Below, in pieces: positions 1-12,800 of a DNA stretch of 64,000 bases (its first letter is position 1; every line of letters starts with the position of its first letter). Source of the DNA: Haliotis asinina (Eukaryota > Mollusca > Gastropoda > Lepetellida > Haliotidae); contig NC_090285.1 in assembly GCF_037392515.1 (NCBI RefSeq), forward strand, positions 3,971,501 through 4,035,500, read 5' to 3'. Made by a program: the position numbers and the translations under genes. The notes under the pieces are model-generated. The model was not told the origin of the DNA and did not search any database. It was given only the letters and a program-made list of their open reading frames with translations.

Positions 1-286
1 TGTAATTGTGATCACGACTCGTCTTGGTTTGCATCTTGTTTATTTCCTCGACATGAGACGAATGTTCTTGCCGGATTGTCGAAATTGCCATGACGTCATG
101 TCTCCAAGGAGACATGACCTACAGCAAGGCGTATCCTTGTAGGGAATAGCTCTGAAACATGCCATCCTGACATTTCAGACATGCCCACTTGGGGCCGTTT
201 AAGCTATGTTATCTGGACGTATTATAGATAACATACACACAAAATATCTATTTAATGAAAAAATTTCTGTTTGAATGTCTAATAGC

Positions 287-515
287 TCAGTTGAGATTGA
301 CAACTGTCGCTTGTTAGGTAGCAGTCAGCGGGTTTACGATGCATGCTCGGAATCCTGGTCAGGTCAAGCTTACATCGTGTTGTCTCCGATAAATCGATCT
401 TAGAATGAGTGAGTATGCTTTAACGCCGCTTTTAGCCATTCTCCAGCAAAATCACGGCGGGGGACACCGGAAACCGGTTTCACACATTGTACCCAAGTGC
501 CTGAAGTACATGAGA
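287..515 (+). mobile_element. tRNA-derived SINE fragment
   Basis: The left part reads like a tRNA promoter head (TAGCTCAGTTGA, similar to an A box, then CGGAATCCTGG resembling a degenerate B box). It runs into GAGTGAGTATGC, CTTTAACGCCGCTTTTAG and then GGGGGACACCGG and TTTCACACATTGTACCCA. I recognise this second block from general knowledge as a dispersed repeat abundant in abalone and other gastropods. No intact tRNA fold is claimed. The exact ends are uncertain. Confidence 0.55.
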
Positions 516-589
516 GGTGAAGCAAATGAGCAGTGAGGATAGTCGTTTCAGTTTGTTTGTGGTGGTCTTTCCAGCTAGGAGAATATTTG

Positions 590-750
590 ATCCTGGAAGT
601 TAAGGTGACCGGAAACTATCAACATACTTTCCAATAAGATATCCGGAAGTAGCAGTGACCGGAAGTAATCGAACACCGCCCCATACGATATCCGGAAGTG
701 CCTCTGATCCGGAAACCGCACACGATATCCGATGGGACACCCGGAAGTGC
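590..750 (+). repeat. Degenerate 50-bp tandem repeat carrying CCGGAAGT motifs
   Basis: Three diverged units of about 50 bp follow one another. Each carries one or two GGAA cores, four of them in the context CCGGAAGT (near 643, 658, 692 and 739), and each has the sequence GATATCC near its end. CCGGAAGT matches the ETS-family binding consensus, but a repeat will create such clusters by itself, so no regulatory role is asserted. Confidence 0.5.
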
Positions 751-3352
751 TGGTAAGCATCCAGATGTCTTGTGAGGAGTTTATTGGTAGGATAAGGGTT
801 TCCAGAACTGTCATATTTACTGAATGTGGATGTTTAGGGAATCTGCGAGAGGGTTTCTGCCACATTTGCTTGAAATGTTTATCGTATATTGTGACGTCAG
901 TAACGGGCGAATCACAGAAGTAAACAATCCTAACTGATCAAATCACCAGGTGTGAAAATATCCAACATAAAGATGACCGTTTTGACGGTTCTGTGTATGC
1001 TAGAGTTGCACTGATGCTGACGACACACATATTTTCGCTTTCACATTCATCACAGTTTTTAACAGTGGCTCTCGTATGCAGTCTTTTCAATGAAATCTCT
1101 CAATAAAGTATCACTAAGCTGTTCGACGTTGACGAAGTCAGCGTGTCTGTTACTCATGGTCCGGAGAGTGTCTGAGATTGACACATCACGTAACTCACAA
1201 AACAGATCTGTCTTTTCTCGTCGCCTTCAGGGATTCTATGGCGTATTTTGATTGTAAACTAAAGTGGCACAAAATAAATGAATTCAACATCTCGATTCAA
1301 AAAGAATAAGATACATTTGTCTAAGAACGTGATTATTTAAGTTAAGCCTTTTCTGGACAGATCTTGTAAATATTATGTATGAATGGAAACAAGTTGACTG
1401 GTGTTTATATATTCTGGAACAAAAGGTTGAGTAAAGATGCAATTGTAGGGTGATATTAGATTACATTGAAACTAATGTGCACGGTTGTGCTTAACGCAGT
1501 AATAGAAAGATTTCATTGTTTGCTTTTTTATGGGGCTACAGTTTGTTGTTGAGAAAAACAAGGTTAGTGAAAGTGTCTAATTTTGGTGAAACTCAGTATG
1601 AACATGACCATGGTGGACTGGGATTGGAACCATGGTGCTTACGACATTGAGATATTGCTTCCTTTACGAATAATTTCAGATTAATAATTTATTAGTTATT
1701 TTCTGATAAACGGCTCGTTTTGGCTTCGTGTCACAGCTGCCGTAAGTATTATCCTATCTGCACCTATGATGACACTTCGTAATGTAGAGACTTCATGTAA
1801 CACTGGACAGTTCCGAGGTGGAGAAGATAGCCGGTCTACATAGAGAACTGGAGATTAAGAAGCTGCCTTGTCTGGTATCAAACCAGAATTGATCCAATCC
1901 AAACGTCCGCACAAGTATACGCCCACGCCAACACACACACACTCACACGCTACTGTGTAGTCCTAAACACACAGTCTTTACAAACACGGCCTTTAAACAG
2001 TACCATGAACTATTCCGACTGCAACAGTTGTGTTATTCAATGCGTCAAGTACAAACTGTTTAGTATGGACTTGTAGTTTCCACCAATCATAGATCGTTGC
2101 CCGTTGATTGAGGGAGATTTACAACACCGACAATGTTACAAAGTATGTTGATACACACCATATTTCAATGTATTCACTGTTTAATTAATTTATAATATCT
2201 GACAATATCACCCAGGTTTGAAATAAATATCTGTACAAATAGTCCTGGGGCAAAACATGAAGATCATATAATATGAGAATGATATTATACAATGCTTAAT
2301 AACTAATTGATTCTTACAAGGGGCATTGTGTCCCAATCGCGCTTTTGACATTTTAAAACTGTTTTCGTGAAAGAACAACTAAGTGACTAGGCGATTCCAC
2401 TAGTTACAAACACTACAGTGTTCAAGCCTGCCTGCTCACCTATCCGCTGCATGTAACATTATGTACCCTATAGCTCCCTGGAGCATATATTAGAGATTTA
2501 AACCTTTAGTCTCCAGAACGAGTCAAAAGCAGCGCTTTCCTAATGGCAGCTCCTTGGTCAGTGATCTCCATGGGACATCCACAGAAATACGTCTTAAAAC
2601 TTTAACAATCCTATTTGGCATGGGTGGTCAAGGCGAGCTGCATAACTCGCTATCACAGATTCTTCATGGAATAACCAGCAACTGGGACACACCATGCTTC
2701 ACCATAGCGTCCCACCCGTCATAGGGACCGTTCATTATCTATGGCTAGGTGTGACGACGACGACGACGATGATGATGATGATGTTTATGGAGAAGCCACT
2801 CCTAAAATGCATATGCAGAATGTATAACAAAATTGCTGACCCACCCCTATAGCTACCCCCTCAGAAGAGAGTGACTGACACCTTCCCGATTATTAAATCA
2901 TCATACCCTTCACCCAAAGCCATAAGTATGACCGGTCCCTTACTGTAGAACCACTGAAATATGGCCCACACTGAATTTCACTACTGTAAGGGTATTGCAC
3001 ATCACCGTCTTGTACGCTGTTCCACTCGCCCTCCAGATTGCTAATCCAATAACGCCATGTTGAGTTTGTTTGCTTGTCCAGTTGCCTTAACTCACAAGGG
3101 TACTGTTCCACTAGTCAGGATATGTGGTCCTGGTCGTGTCTGGCATCCCGTTCCTGACTCCACCAGTCAGTTGATCCGTGTTTCTGCTATTTCGTCGGAA
3201 CACGGTAAACCTGCTGTTTACCTTATGGTCTTCTCACCCTAAGGTGTGGCACCACACTATAGGACGTGGACATCGTACAGGGACCCACCTAGGCCATCCC
3301 CGACAGACGACCCGCACGTTGGGCAGAACGGACCTACATCAATGGAGTAGCA
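751..3352. other. Intergenic stretch, no gene seen
   Basis: Only short open frames with no recognisable family are present. There is a trinucleotide microsatellite (GAC then GAT repeats) at about 2752-2782 and an AC-rich patch near 1926-1950. It lies downstream of the copine stop codon on the minus strand. Confidence 0.6.
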
Positions 3353-3358
3353 TTTATT
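3353..3358 (-). terminator. Candidate poly(A) signal of the copine gene
   Basis: On the minus strand this reads AATAAA, about 200 bp downstream of the copine stop codon at 3560-3562. The position is reasonable for a short 3' UTR, but a single hexamer is weak evidence. Confidence 0.35.
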
Positions 3359-3559
3359 AGTCAATTAATGAATTCGTGTTCTTGAGCTAAGTATACTTGA
3401 AAATCTAGAGTGGTTGTTTTCTGGCACTGAAGTTTTCCATGCTGTCAAGGAGACTACATAAATGTTGTAGTTTGTCCGTGATATAGATTACACTATTCAA
3501 ACATATTGACGATTTAGAGGTTTCAAGGAATTTACGACAGTTTCTAATGGAACTTGTTT

Positions 3560-6500
3560 CTACCTACCCATCTGTGTGAACATGGCCGAGCCTCTTGATC
3601 CACGGGATGCTAGCGACGTCATAGAAGGTGCTGACATCATACCCATTGTCTTAAGCCCCTCCCTCTCCTCTGCTGTTGACCCAACCCAGGAGTTTCTGGG
3701 ATCGGCTTTAACTAGACGGGGTCTGTTGGGGGTTATGTTGTGGCACTTCATGTACTGGAGGAATTGTGCTGACAGTGAAGCGAGGGCCTCTTGCACCTGG
3801 ATCACGCTATGACAGAGTCAGTTTGTGTCTGTGGCCATGTGGTGATGTTGTGTTATTATGACGTGAAATTAACTGGGTAAGGTTAAACAGGTAATACTTT
3901 GACGAGTATGTACTGTACTGCTGCCCAAACATTAGGACGTCCGTGTCACAGTGGAACCTCTAAACCTGACCCCTTCCGGCTAAGACTCACGACCTTGTGT
4001 CTTTGCCTAACATTCTTAATGTAATATATTTATCGAGATTTTGAAGAAAGGCTGGGCAAGTGAATCCGTATATGAAACAGTCACGGTTAAATTATATATA
4101 GCAAAATATTTTTGACAGTCGGGAGTAATCTGGCTACATTACGGAACAGTAGACAAACCAGAGCTTGATGACATGGGTAAAGGGGATCCCAAATCCCTGT
4201 CAATAAAAGGGACAGAGATCCAAGATGGACATAGATATAAGACTCAGTAGAAATCATAGCTCTGAAACAGAGTCGTGGACAAACTGACCACAGCGAGGCT
4301 TCCTCCGCTGACCACAGCTTCCTTCTTCAGAGCTGTGAAGTGGACATTGGCTCGGGTTGCACTCCTCTTGCTTTGGTCATCTGATAGCGGCCGGTTGTCG
4401 CTTGTACGAAACTGCTCCTGGAATCACAGTCATATTTAGTTCATCTGTGCTATCACTTTGAATAACACATGGCAGATAGGAATGCTTAATGCAATTATTA
4501 GATAGTTGTCAGTTGTTACATATGGTATATTTGGGAGTACACGTTCTCAGAGCACAAATTCTAGTAGTTGCCAAGCCTATGTGGCTCACTTAGTGTGTTG
4601 GTTATAAAGTTCTATAAACATGCGTCACAAACAATCTACTGGCACTTACCATCAAAGTGAAGTCCGCTGGGCCAACGCCTACGATGATAACCGACAAAGG
4701 GAGGTCACTGGTGTCAATAAGGCGATGTATTGTGGCGTCGATATCGTTAATTACACCATCCTAGAGCCAAGCAACTTTGATATTAAATATGCCACAAGAA
4801 TTACCATTTTGAAAAATGTTATATTTTATGAATGTATTTTTGACATGAAAATTACTCATGATTCGTGAAATATATCAATAATAACAAGAAGAAAGGTCAC
4901 TTGCTAAATAAATAGAAGTGGGATACTCTAGCCGTCACATATCTTATATTACACCTTACTAGGAGAAGAGAAACTTACTGTAAGAATAAGCAGAACGTGA
5001 TATATCTGGTTGTCCTGGGTTACAGGGACGTCACTTATGACGTCAGCAGCGGTTGCAATGACCGGCGCCACGCAGGTTGGCCCAGCAAAGGTCAGAGTGG
5101 GGAGGGCGTTTGTGTAGGCTTCTGTTACACCCTGGGGACATTTGTCACAGATGTCACAGATGTCACAGATATCACACAGATTCAGCAACAAGAAACTATT
5201 TCTAGCAATGAGTTCCTAGCCATATTCATCCCCATTAGGACACCTGGAAGTCCACATTGTGACCTTACATGGATATGTTCTGCAGGAATGCCTAAGGCAC
5301 AGTGGCTCATGAGTTTGAACAATGAGATGTGACAAGGGAAGCTACTTGTCAATACAGCGTGGCCTGTCTGAGGACTGTGTGATTTGTTTCACCATAATAC
5401 TAGCATTCTTCATTCTCCAAACCTTACGTTAACATACAACGTAGACAACAAAACCATAATTATCAGGTTTCCGTGATGTTGAACTATGTGCAGAGTACAT
5501 GGTATTAGTAAAGATATTGTTTACTTCAAATAGTCTTCAGTTGAGATGAAATTTAGTTTGGAAGAGATATAAAGTGTATACACCAGATAACGCTTGGAAG
5601 AGATATAAAGTGTATACACCAGATAACGCTTGGAACAGATATAAAGTGTATACACCAGATACGCTTGGAAGAGATATAAAGTGTATACACCAGATAACGC
5701 TTGGAAGAGATATAAAGTGTATACACCAGATAACGCTTGGAACAGATATAAAGTGTATACACCAGATAACGCTTGGAAGAGATATAAAGTGCATACATCA
5801 GATAACGCTTGGAAGAGATATAAAGTGCATACACCAGATACCGCTTGGAACAGATATAAAGTGTATACACCAGATACCGCTTGGAAGAGATATACAGTGT
5901 ATACACCAGATAACGCTTGGAAGAGATATACAGTGTATACACCAGATAATGCTTGGAAGAGTTATACAGTGTATACACCAGATAACGCTTGGAACAGATA
6001 TAAAGTGTATACACCAGATAACGCTTGGAACAGATATAAAGTGTATACATCAGATAACGCTTGGAACAGATATAAAGTGTATACACCAGATAACGCTTGG
6101 AACAGATATAAAGTGTATACACCAGATAACGCTTGGAACAGATATAAAGTGTATACACCAGATAACGCTTGGAACAGATATAACGTGTATACACCAGATA
6201 ACGCTTGGAACAGATATAAAGTGTATACACCAGATAACGCTTGGAACAGATATAGACATAGTAGTACACATAACGTGATGTTTAGTGTAGAGGATGTCTA
6301 ATGGAGATGATGTTTAGTTCAAGTGGTATTCATTGAAGATTTAGATTAGAAGTTTAGACTAAATCACGTGTAATCCACATAGTGCTTAGAAAAGATGACA
6401 TTAGGTGAAGAAGTATTGAGTGAAGATCAAATTTGTGTTCAGATGATGTTCAATGGAAATAAAACGTAGTACAGGTTGTATTTAGATGGTTACCTTTGTG

Positions 6501-8227
6501 GTGACATTTAGTCTTCAAGGAGATCAGTTAAAGTGTTTAGATCAGTGACAATGTGGCCCCTTTGTCTTTGACTAGATCAGTGACAATGTGACCCTTTTGT
6601 CTTTGACAATGTCTATGAGACAAAAATGCAGGCGTTACAATCTACAATTCGGATTCTTTTTTCTTTTCTTTCTTTATCTCAGATCCATTTCAAATGTGTG
6701 CATGCATAATGGAAACAAATGTGTTTGAACCAAGCAGAAAGTTTAAAACAGGCGATTGTCACAAACAGCCATACTGACCTTGACCCCTTTGACCCAGATA
6801 TTAGATTCGTTGTCTCGGAGCGGGAAGCAGTGGAGCGGATTGTCGTCTGATGTTCTCTTGGCACCAAATCCAAACACTGCTATTTTCTGTTCCACATCGT
6901 AGCGGGATATGCTGGCTCCCAGCGTCTGTATCGTCGCTAAATACTGGTTCTGACGTCAGAGCGGAACAAGAGAAAAATAACCATACGTGTCAGAGTATAA
7001 CATGGAAGCGAATTTGTTGTTAGCTCATTGCTGCTTAGTCCACCTGGTCAACATGGTAGCTGGACATCTTGGACATCACCTGAATTGGTGTATGTCAGTT
7101 TTTCTTGTCTTTACTATTGCCAGCAGTGTGACGAACATGTGGTCAGCATGGTAGCTGGACATCTTGGACATCACCTGAATTGGTGTATGTCAGTTTTTCT
7201 TGTTTTTACTATTGCCAGCAGTGTGACGAACATGTGGTCAACTAGTTAAAGTAAGGATCGATATTGCCGATGATATATTCGACACAAGGTTATATTTTCT
7301 TCAGTGAAAAATGACCCATACGTTTGATACAATGACCTTTAAAACCGTTGATAAAAATAAAATCACACTAATCGAGGTACGAAATGCATAAAATACATAT
7401 ACGCTAGGATGTGCACGTCTGCACAGGCGTATCCAGAGGGGGTAAAGGGTGCCGGGGTGATCCTTGAGACACGGGTGAAAGTCTCAATAGTACGTAGCAC
7501 CGCCCCCCAACCCCACCCACCCTCCTTGTGTATGTTTGTAACACAATGTGCATCATAATGTGACGCTGATACCCCACTAAATATCTGAAATACCGTACAA
7601 AGCGGCGCTTTACCCGTTTCACTCACTCACTCTGGGTGGAGTGTCATACAAATATGTCACACGGAACCATTTTGAATTGTTGGGTGTGTCTACTATGTGT
7701 GTGTGATATGCGCCTCCCATCACTTACCTTAGCATCCGTGCTGTTATGTAGAGATAGTTCGTCCGACAGTGTGCCGTTGGAAGCCTGCAGGTGCACGAAA
7801 TGATGTTACAACGAGACAGGACGTTTTTATTTGTCTACGACATAATAGCAATATTTTAGTGGTTTGGGCAGTGATGACGCATTTTGAATGCTCGTGATGG
7901 TAAACAACACTAGCAACAACATCTCTCATTTGTTTCACTGCTAGCTATCCGCAATGTAGAGTGAATACTTAAGGCCTCATATTGCTGCCGTACCTCCACT
8001 CACCGAAAGACACCTTAACAACGACCTTTGACAATCTCCAGTTCGGCCTCTGGTACAAGTGAGCTGAATCGTCTAATGCTGATATGAATGAGTATGCAAT
8101 TCCTGCTCTATTCAGAACTTGCATATAAGCTGAAGTTCCTGCACTTACAGTGAAGTCAATGGCAATGATGAGGCGTAGTTGACATCCTCCTCGCACAAAG
8201 TCCATCAGGGAGTACTGTTTGTCAACT
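3560..8227 (-). CDS. CPNE-like: Copine exons 9-15: vWA (copine) domain and C-terminus
   Basis: Exons 9-15 encode residues 283-586. Exon 9 gives FVRGGCQLRLIIAIDFT, joined to ASNGTL from exon 10, so the MIDAS DxTxS plus SNG is intact. Exon 11 has IAVFGFGAK. Exon 12 has AGPTCVAPVI, the second MIDAS part, and ends in LLILT, which joins DGVINDIDAT in exon 13 to give LTDG. Exon 13 also has LPLSVIIVGVGPADF. Exon 14 is less conserved. Exon 15 has ALASLSAQFLQYM and then a polar tail of about 60 residues rich in Ser, Met and Arg that I cannot match. Intron 11 holds a 36-bp minisatellite. Confidence 0.92.
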
Positions 8228-9807
8228 CTGAACAGAGAGCCACATATATATGTCTATTGTCATAAAGTTCCTAAGGTGCCCGTAAAAAGAGACATTCATG
8301 TGCCATACTGTTCTACAGTTACTCGAACCAAGAAACAATACTTTGATAACCCTGGTGCTAGCTATGGCAGTCTAAGTAAACTTAGTCTCAGTGTTATTCG
8401 TTACACTTCACCACTGAGTCTAACAAACCCTAGTAGAAGGTCGCGTCAGGTAACCTTTGACCGACCTATGACCGTCCAGTCAATAGCGAGACGGTTAAGC
8501 AGATTTAACCAATCAGACAACAGCTACTACTCAGAAATCGGACTTGCAAAATATTCAGCTCACTGACACAGATCCCTCCACAAACAAAAATCCGCATATA
8601 ACACAGTTATTTGACCTGCAGTATATACGTTTTGGGGTTCCTGTTGACATGGTTACCGTTAGCTAATATTTCCGCAAGATAAGATCCTTGAATACTGTCC
8701 AAAACACTATTTTCACGACTGCTTACTCACCGTTGTCATGGTAGTACGTACACCGTGTGCATTACCCGGAAGCGAGCGTACGGAAAAGCGCATTTGGAAT
8801 ATTTCGGGTACGAACCTTTTCGATATAAAAAGTTCAAAAGGTATGTGCGAATGTCTACGTTCGCGATTTGTAAGCTGTGTTCTGATTGGTTAATATCAAA
8901 AGTTACTTGACGCGACCTGCCATAAGGTTTTGTTAGACTCAGTAGTGGAGTGTAGCGAAAAGTACTGAGGATAAGTTTACTTAGACTGCTAGCTATGGTA
9001 ACGTTGTTTCAAATAGTCAAGACGTTCATGTAACTTTTCTATCGTTACGGTAATATTTTCTATCATTGTGTAAAAACGCTACATAAGTTTATTAATCCCT
9101 GTGATGTTTGCTCACCTACCGGAACTGGTAAAATCTGACGCTGCCGGAAGTGACATCCTTCTTTTTCTTCTTCTCCTTCTTTGGGCAAATGAGATGGAAG
9201 CTCTTGTAATTGTTTACTCTGGGAACCACCCAAGAAACGTGCAAATGGAATATTACACCAGTGACATGCTTGTGTGACATAGCTTTGTCGACATACGCGC
9301 ACATGCACACACACCTTTTTCTCCTCACTAAAACTAAATGAGAACATGACTGTCTCAGGTTTTACATAATTTGCTCTGTAGGGGTGTCTTTTTCTTCCTA
9401 TGACCTACTAGATGATGTGCCTGTCTTACTGTAGAATTGGACTACAGTATGTTGGATAAAATACAACGTGGACTTCGAGTCTTTTGTATGTAGACATAGG
9501 GCACGTGAACAGTATACTACTACCTGCTACTGTATATACACCATGACAGACAACGTAGTGTTCATATTATCGTCCACTGGTTTGTCACAGCGGTGACGAA
9601 GTCAACATTAAATGTTGCTGTTAACAAGTGATTCTACAAATCATTCTTACCTTTTGGCGTTCAGAAGCTTTCTGGCTGTTGTAACAAATTCTCCTAATTT
9701 GTCGTAGGCAGACTTGAACCCAGCCCTGGAATAGAATAGAGAGAAGAGTAACATGAAACAATATCATATTACCAAAATTATGCACCCAGTAGTACGCACG
9801 CACGCAT

Positions 9808-9842
<35 letters not shown>

Positions 9843-12800
9843 CATGCTCTAATCTGTGGACTCCCTCACTGTCAGCACAGGTTCTATCCGGCTAACCTGC
9901 GATGTAATCAAGGTAACAAAAAACACAACCTAGTTTAAGCCGAACAGACAAAATATGTCAACTGGTATGTCGTTTCCATTAAAGACTGTTACCATAATCT
10001 ATTATTAAACATCTTAGTACAGGTATACGCTTTATGTTTTCAGTTTGACCAGCATATGGATTAACTCGAAGAAGTCTCTACAAGACTTTGTACATACAAA
10101 TACTTTGGACATACCCATAGTTCGTATGCCAGCAGGAGAACTGTATTGGACGATCAAGGTCGTCGTTGCAGAGTCGTTGCATGCTCACGTCGAAAGGACG
10201 CCAGCTGTGATTTAACGATGAAACAAATCTTCAGTGTTAAAAACTTCACTGAAACTGATATCATCTCATGAACATGAAAGTTTTTTTGGAGTATGACAGC
10301 ATCAGTAAATTCAAGTACATGTACCACAAATACTAGCATCGTCTTAGAGCACTTAACCGGAAGTAACATCATGGTACCCGAACTCGGGTCTTCAGCGTGA
10401 CGAGCGGGCGCATTAGCAATTAGGCTACCATTACATCTTAGTTGCAAAGATCGATATTGATTATGTCATTCACAGAATTATCTGTTCAAGTCGGTTATTT
10501 AGAGACTGCTTTTATATAGCTTGAATATTGCATTGAAGTGTGTATAACAAGAGACAATATACAACTGGTTTTCAGACAGCCAGTTGTTTCGTAGCAAGCC
10601 AGTTGTTTCGCGTGAACCCGATAGGTTGCAAAGCTTATTTTTTAGAGTGAGCGAGTGAATGGATAGGTGGGTGAGTGAATGAGTGAGTGCGAATATCACA
10701 GGTATGCATCATACATTATATCAAACTGAATGAAGGAATTAAAATTCGAGTCTGTAGTGGACTACCTCACTCCGAAAGCTTCACGGATGTTTATGTGTTT
10801 GTGAACAAAGGGTACACGGGTATTCGAAAGCAGGCAAGGATCCGCTGATTGTAGGTTCGATCCCTGGTTCGTCAGTACCATACTCGTGTTAGAATTGTAT
10901 TAGCGGACACTCGACATGGTAGAAATAAATTTTTCACCTCACTCACTCACCCATCGACCTACGCACGCACCCATACATACTCACACAAGCACTCGGGAAC
11001 ACACCTTGGGTTCCTTGTCTTATGCTGCACCTCTGTCCTAAACACCGGGTGGTAGGTAACGCTGTTGATCTGTCGACCGATCTCAAGATACGTGTCTGGC
11101 TGTTGAAACCGGAGAACATTGAAACTTTAGCTTATCAATCACCCAACAAATAAGAAAGTCTAACTTTTTTATGATCGTTTTAGATCATGCCATAGTATTA
11201 CGATGATAAATGTTCCTGTAATATATTTCTTCCGATCAAATAACACAGTCCACTTACTTGTCACGTTACATCGATAAATATACAGTTTACAGAATTTCCG
11301 TTTATTTCATTATCTCAAGACCGAATAATGGCTAGATAACCAGCGTGTCCGTCTCACCTTGCGGTTATTGAGGAAACCAACCTTCCCCAGTTTGTGGCCT
11401 GCTACATGGAACTGAGCCTTGCTCCGTGTCTCTCGCACGATCTCGGCGGTCAGGTTAATAAGGCCGCGAGACTTCGGGTCACCTGGGATCAGTAACAACG
11501 AGCGAATGTAGCAATAAACAGTTTAATAAAAGAATGAATAGAATAACTCCAGCATTGTGTTGCAGTTAACTCCAGCATTGTGTTGCAGTCAATGGTATCT
11601 TGGGGTATTGATTACTCCAATGAGGACTCCAATATAACGTATTTAGGTATATAGAGTATTCTCCCTTTACCACACTACTCCAGCCAGAAAAGGTGCTGTT
11701 TTTGCAATTTAAGAAAACCATTCAAAATCCATTTTTAGAAGGTAGTTATAAAAGCAGTTCATGCAAACAATTCAAAACTGTAGTCATGGCAACCTGCTAC
11801 TCGTAGAATCCTGGAAGTAGTGGTCCAAGGTTTGGTGACATCAATCAGGGAGTCGAGTGTCACCTCCACGCACCCCACAAAGTCGTGATGGCGCAAGTCT
11901 GATGATCTGCGGCCAGATAAAACACAATTGCCGTGTTCACGAAGAACATTAAGTTAACGCGTTGATGTCCATTAACAGTTATAGAGGACGTGTCACCAAA
12001 GTAGAGGGTTAACGTTTGGGCAAAAAATATTCTGACATAAACAGAACTGTTGGTACGTTGTGCTTAATATACCTTTCAAAGCCCTTTAATGAATGTACGT
12101 TGGGTAACAAATAACATTATTACTCATTCTGTCATTTAGTCATCTTTTTGGGCTAGACATCTTGTAAACCCATCTGAATTCCATGGAAAGTGCATCCATT
12201 ACAACGACATGTTGTTTGAATTATTTTTTCAGGTCACAGTTGACTTTGTAAAACTGACGTTCTATCCTGAATATAAATATAGAGGAAGGATTCTGCTTTG
12301 TCATTGACTTTAATCTTCATTAGTGTACCCTTGTATACCTGTAAATGCCTTTGCATACCTGTAAATGCAACGTACACATGAAGTTCGACTCATTAACTTG
12401 GAATGATGTAGTCGATAAAATACCACCGCAGTGTCCATATGTTCTTGACTACACAGGTCACAACGCTTTGGACCAATGCATCTGATGTTCTCTCCGGGGA
12501 ATATGTCCAATGGTCACGCACTCACCTGCTGTCGATGTCGTATACGGAGAACATGAGGTGTTGCTGCACGTCAGGTTGTAGGTCCACCATGAATACCTGA
12601 GTGAACTGGGCGGAAACAAGAAGTGTCAGTACAAGTCACAAAGGGCCAAGAGTATCCCACTATTCGACACACAAATATTCTATTACCACCTAATATGTAC
12701 TACATGAAAGGCGATTTTAAACACTGGTGTATCTACTTCTGATTTACTGGGAATCAGCGTCAGACTGGGCCATCATTACCTCCTGTCCTCCTGTTTGTCT

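Noticed and set aside
5558..6254. CRISPR-like regular 36-bp repeats
   Set aside because: Units are contiguous with no variable spacers, and the genome is animal.
5553..6301. Open frames of 206-238 codons on both strands
   Set aside because: All are by-products of the 36-bp minisatellite, which is stop-free in several frames.
9111..9120. Better-scoring donor GTGAGC for copine exon 8
   Set aside because: It would put a TAG in frame directly after FYQFR; the donor four bases earlier (GTAGGT) keeps the frame and joins exon 9 correctly.
10850..10866. tRNA gene, from a good B box
   Set aside because: No cloverleaf or A box at the right distance, and a CACT tail follows, so it is a tRNA-derived SINE.
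10115..11099. Direct join of copine exon 5 to exon 7
   Set aside because: Phases allow it, but about 30 residues of C2B would be missing; exon 6 (10115-10204), with SWRPF and RLCNDDLDRPIQ, fits exactly between.
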